Notes under the pieces: generated by a model
The model's database searches: none
The model's input: the letters and a program-made list of their open reading frames with translations, nothing else
Told to the model about the DNA's origin: nothing
Shown here: positions 59,246 through 64,000 of the stretch, piece after piece
How positions within the stretch are numbered: position 1 is the stretch's first letter
How the letters are laid out: each line of letters opens with the position of its first letter
Assembly (NCBI RefSeq): GCF_040954835.1
Contig: NC_090712.1
Span: forward strand, 9,921,284 to 9,985,283
Origin: Lepisosteus oculatus
Lineage: Eukaryota; Chordata; Actinopteri; Semionotiformes; Lepisosteidae
Direction: 5' to 3'
Length of the DNA: 64,000 nucleotides
Translations under genes and position numbers: made by a program

Positions 59246-62200
59246 AACAGGTATGGAATCTGGCTGGGGCTGTGCTTGCTGGTATCCCATTGTTGAGGGA
59301 ATGTTGCTGCTTGTCAGAGATTCAACATCTTTTTTGGTACATATGCTACCACAACCACGCAGAACTCTTTTCTTATTGCAATAAAGTGCATCTGTTTACT
59401 GGATTGAACATGCTAGGAAAATCATTTATATTTGTTAAAAAAGTAGTCCTAAAATAATCCAGTAAACTGGACAATTGCTTACATGCCTTTTACATAAAGG
59501 TATTTTCTTAGTTTTATCAGTTGACACAAATGGAAAATTTCGAAAGAGGCTTCAGAGACTTTGCAGCGAACTGAAACATCTTAACGGGTGCGATAATGCA
59601 GTGACCAAACTAGTGTTTCTTCAGAGATCTGGAAGAAAAAGGCTGAATTGTAGGTTATGATTAATGGCACACTAGACTGGCGGAAGGAACGTACAGCCTT
59701 CAGAGATCCACGGCTATGCTAAATTGCCAAATATGGAGTATCACTTGGGTGATGTAACATCCTATTTACATATTGAGCAGCTCTGTTTAAAAGACAAAAC
59801 CCAGTACCTGTCAAGCAAGAATGAAAAGCACACATTTTGCTGTGCTCCCAAATAGGACATGCGAAAGAAACAAAACCTCCGTGCTTTAGGAGAGAGAACC
59901 AATCCATAACCATTGTGGTAATTGCATTGTAACTGTGTTAGCGTTCCAAGAATCCTTTGAATAAATTTCAATGTTGATAGCTGCAAGTTCTGTGGCTAAG
60001 ACCTAATAATTTTTTCCTCCCAAATTAGATTAGATTCAAAACTTCATATACATTGAAAAGAAAACGGCATATTGAGTTAATGCTAAACTTGTGCAATTAT
60101 TACATTAGGCCGTACAAAGCAATAATTTACTTTAAAATGGTTACAGGACAATAAATGTTTAATCGGGGCAGAATTCTAATTTTCTCGATCCAATAAAATA
60201 TGTATGGAGTGACACTATAAAGGTGTACAGGAGCACACCGAACGTCATGTGTGCTTTGCGATTCCTGGGTTTGTCGTGCTCTTGGCAAAGTGAATTGCTT
60301 GTAAAAGGAAGTAGGTATTTGAAATCAGCTGTTTGGACCCCAGAACATTATAGCGTTTCTCCATGAATGACATCTGAAAAAAAGTCTTAAAACATATTAA
60401 CAGACCAGGACAATCTTGGTCACAAAAGTGTAGAAGATGGATTGAATTTGTATGGACAGCCAAACATTACTAAAGGACTTAGAATCTGAAACTTTAGAGT
60501 GTATTTTGTTAATCATAAGGACCCTCTAATTGCTACTGATCCTTATTTAAGTGAAATGTGGCTGGTGTACACGAAGCTGTCCAAATCTGTGGGTTACAGG
60601 TTCTGAAACAGCATATCTTTCCACATGTAGTGGAAATTATTATTTCTGAGCCGTTGTTTGAACTTCTGAGACTTTTTGTAGTGGTACCAGCAATATCCTC
60701 TTGTGCTTTATACAAACCATTTACGTAAATGTTGATATTTCATATAATTCGACATTTTTTGTTACAGCCTTAATAGAGGTAAATGGCAGACGTAACCCTA
60801 GTCGTCATCACAAAATGTCTAAATGGGAAAACATGGCTTCATACTGGCATGTGTGTATCCTTTTTATTCCATGTTAAGATTTTTAGTTGATGTGAAGTCA
60901 TCTATGATGTTCAGCCAGAGCTATTGCAGAAACGCCAGACATACAACCACAAATTAATAGTATATGTTGCCTGGTTTGGACAAAGCAGCTTTTTTCAATA
61001 TGCATCAGAAACACTCAGCACCAGTGACTGGCACTTTATCTTTCACGCTGGCTGTGTGTGAGATGATCGCAGGAGAATGGATGTGTGCGACACTGGACGG
61101 GGAAAAAAAAAAGATTAAAAATTGAAATGGTTCGGAGGGGAGGGGACAAAGCCTAACTGTCAAAGCACTCACAAGACGTGCATCGACATAATTTTCTTGC
61201 CAAAGAAGAACTGTGATTTTTTTTCTTTAATTGATTTGTTGATTTTTTTTCTTTCTAGTGAACTGTATATCAGTTAGATGGCTGATAAAAGTATTTTTTC
61301 AGTTTTGATTTGATCCTAAAGTATCAGGCATGTGTGCTATACAGAACATGCACCTTTTTCTATATATATATACACACACGTGTATGTGTAATAGTGTTCA
61401 CATCCACATTTGCTTTGCATCAATTTGTGCTGTTATCAGGATGCCAATAATAGACTTTAGGAACTATTGCATTGTCCAGTGGAGAATCTGAGTCCAAGAA
61501 AAAATAGAATAAGGAACTAATAAATCACAGCACACTAGCCATCAGCTAAAATAAGATTTATTCTGGAAAAATATGAAGTGCATTATTGTTAAATCTCCTG
61601 TTTCACGATTGTGACTTAGCCTTAGTTTGAATGTTGCATGTTGCATTTTGTGCACTATTGTCTGTGTTAAATATCTTACCTTTTTTTTTTTTTGCCTGTG
61701 CCGATATGCTGCGGTGGGACTGCTCTACATTCTACATGCATTTTGAATTTAAATGTCATGCTTGTATTTCGGCTTAATGAACCAAAACCTCAAATGGGAG
61801 ACACACCCAGCCCCATAATTTTGGGTGTCACAATTTTAAGATCTTGTTAGCAAATGTTGCTTTGGCGTGTCTGCTGCATGTGAAGCACATTTCAGTTTGC
61901 TCAGGGTTCTTAATTTCTTTGTTTGTCAGATAGTAGGACTCAGAACGATAGACTATGGCAAGAATGTCGAGAGCATTGTTAAAATGCAAATGGTTGTAAA
62001 TTTATTCCTGTTTGCATGTAGGATCGTTTTCATTTTAATTTTGTGTTTGAGCATTTCATACTTATATGGTACAGAACTGCTGTGGTTAAATATACCCGAC
62101 TTTACAGGTTACTGATTACATTGATTTTTACAATGTGACACCTATTACTTCATAATGTAGTTCAGTCTGCTGTGGCACATCTAATGTTGGCTTTCCATTG

Positions 62201-63379
62201 TACGGGAATCAGTGGGTCTTTGGAAATTGTTTAGGATTAATTAAAAAAAACATTTTGTATATGTAGACGGTAGTTTTAAAAAAAACATTTGTCTTTTCCT
62301 TTTTGGGGGGAGATCATTCAAAACCTTATTTTTTTTTTTTATTCAGAATCCCCTGTACTCTTTTGTTTTATTTGAGGATTTTTCCTGATTTTTTTTTTCC
62401 TGCCACAAATGTATCCGTATTTCTTAAAATGGGTGAAAAAAATGTCTTTAACTTGTATAGGATTGAGGTTTTGGTGATGACAGGGCTCAGACTTTTTTTT
62501 TTAAGGCAGACTTTTATTTTTTACCAAAAAGTGCAGTTAAAAAAAGTGCATTTTTGATCCTGTGTGAGATGCAATACCTGTTTTCCGCGGATTCCTGGTT
62601 CCTGAAACAAAGGCATTTAGCGCTCACCCGCCCGTTGTTTGGCATGATGCCATCTTCTTACCAGAAGCCTCAGCCACTGGGTCTGTGTCGTTTAGCCCTC
62701 TCACAATGCCGTCTTTTTAATATGAGGAATCAAAGCCATGGGTATGCTTTTCTTCATTCATGGTTATCTGCTGAATCTCACAAGAAACCCTTTTTTCCCC
62801 CTGAAATAATTGGCCAAATATATTTTTAAAGCTTACAGCAGTAGAACAAATTGATGCCTGTAAGGTTTCTTAAAAAGAAAACTCAAATATTATTTCCCTC
62901 TGTTGAAGCTCTCGAGTTTTTTTTAAGCAACCTTAGTCTTTAATTGCCCCCCCCAACACCCCATAAGATGTTTCAACACTGATCGGGTATTCACTTATTG
63001 TAAATTGCTATTTTTCTTCCAGTTGGTAATAATGTGGAGAATTACCACATTTAGACAAATAATGCTTCTATTGTGTTGTATGATCAATAGGTACCACAGC
63101 TTTCAAGAAGGGACAGAAGCTATTTGTTTTACAACTGTGTTGCAGAAGAAGCATTTCTACGAAGGGGGTGGGGGGGTACATTTTTTGATAGGATGATTTC
63201 ACTGTTATATGACTATATATATAGGAACATGTGGAGTTATATATTGCTCAAGCACTGGCCTGTCACACAGCAGCTCTCAAATTATGTCAGATGTTTTATA
63301 AAACATGTCTATAAAAATGTTTATATACTACAAAGCTTATTTATAAATCCCTGTGGATTACAGACTGGTATTTTATAAA

Positions 63380-63760
63380 CAGGGCAAATACGGAGAGTAA
63401 CTCAGCTTTGTGCTTTGCAATCGGCTCGCTCAGACGCAGGCAAACATGAAAGGGTTTGGGACTTGGCAGCACTGCCTGCGGGCATCCCTCAATCTCTGAT
63501 GCCAAAGATGCCTTGGCACAGGCAGCACTAGAGGCGTGGGGCGGGTTGTGATCGGCCCAGCTCCTCGCAGGGTTTTCATGTTCTTCATTTGCCTTTACAA
63601 TTGGAGCAAAGCTGCTGCACCTCAGCCCAGCCCTCAGGTGCGAGCTCAGATGGGCGCATGTAAATGTCCTGTCAGGCATAACGCCGGGAATATTAATGTT
63701 TTCCTTCCTGACCCCTGTAATGAAGCTGTATGCAGGATGCTTGACGTAGCTCTAGGAGTG
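63380..63760. promoter_or_regulatory. candidate intronic enhancer in BCL11A
   Basis: GC content rises sharply relative to its surroundings. The stretch has GCACTGCCTGCGGGC, TGCCAAAGATGCCTTGGCAC (an NFI-like half-site pair) and AGATGGGCGCATG. Coding frames on both strands are open but show no protein family. Confidence 0.3.
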
Positions 63761-64000
63761 ATTTTTGTCAGTAGCTTTATGATGCCCATTTGACGCTTAG
63801 TTGGTGAAGTCTCGGGCATCCCTAAAGCTTTTTTTATTTACTCCCTCCTTTGTTTTGTTCGGCTTTTTCAAATGTTTTTCCATCCAGGGGGTGAAAAAAA
63901 ATGTGGTCCTAAGTGTTGATTGGAGGTTGGCACACCATGCTAATTAATTCCAGCAGGTTCACGAGACAGTCTGTGGATAGCTTTGGGCCTACTGGGACCA

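Larger units (their letters stand above)
57636..64000 (+). other. BCL11A intron 2 (partial)
   Basis: At least 6.4 kb with no exon 3. It opens with an A-run and CA-rich sequence. Non-repetitive candidate regulatory stretches are at 58200-58480, 59050-59245, 60985-61080 and 63380-63760. The human erythroid enhancers lie tens of kilobases into this intron, so their counterparts, if any, are not expected here. Confidence 0.5.

Noticed and set aside
57636..64000. BCL11A exon 3
   Set aside because: Looked for the KLLHWRGLSSPR-type segment after exon 2; none found before the window ends.

Overview
The window is vertebrate genomic DNA, most likely from a ray-finned fish. Genes are split by GT-AG introns and the intergenic DNA is AT-rich. 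Scattered LINE tails and a foldback element are of types common in fish genomes. A non-teleost fish such as a gar or bowfin would fit, but the sequence alone does not settle the species.

Three protein genes were reconstructed exon by exon. (1) REL (c-Rel, an NF-kB subunit) is on the minus strand at 1-14527. Ten complete coding exons and the start of the last exon give 468 in-frame codons; the transactivation C-terminus lies beyond base 1. (2) PAPOLG (poly(A) polymerase gamma) is on the minus strand at 18602-29903. All 22 coding exons are present and join in frame to a 753-residue protein with the catalytic aspartates at 113, 115 and 167. (3) BCL11A is on the plus strand from 52840. Exons 1 and 2 (128 codons) are present; the window ends inside intron 2.

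The order REL-PAPOLG-BCL11A, with PAPOLG and BCL11A divergent, matches human chromosome 2p16.1 as I recall it. The PAPOLG-BCL11A interval is only about 23 kb here. It holds no gene I can support. It contains two LINE-derived fragments, a recent 100-bp tandem duplication, short G-rich tracts and several stretches that look like conserved non-coding enhancers.

The most notable local signals are: a perfect 74-bp-arm foldback insertion with a 13-bp target duplication in PAPOLG intron 2, and two relatives of it; a GC-AG intron in REL; a palindromic NF-kB site about 110 bp upstream of the REL start and a second palindromic site in a REL intron; and a BCL11A 5' leader that resembles the human one, with short upstream ORFs downstream of a 120-130 bp degenerate tandem repeat carrying inverted CCAAT boxes. 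I saw no rRNA, tRNA, CRISPR array or prokaryotic feature.
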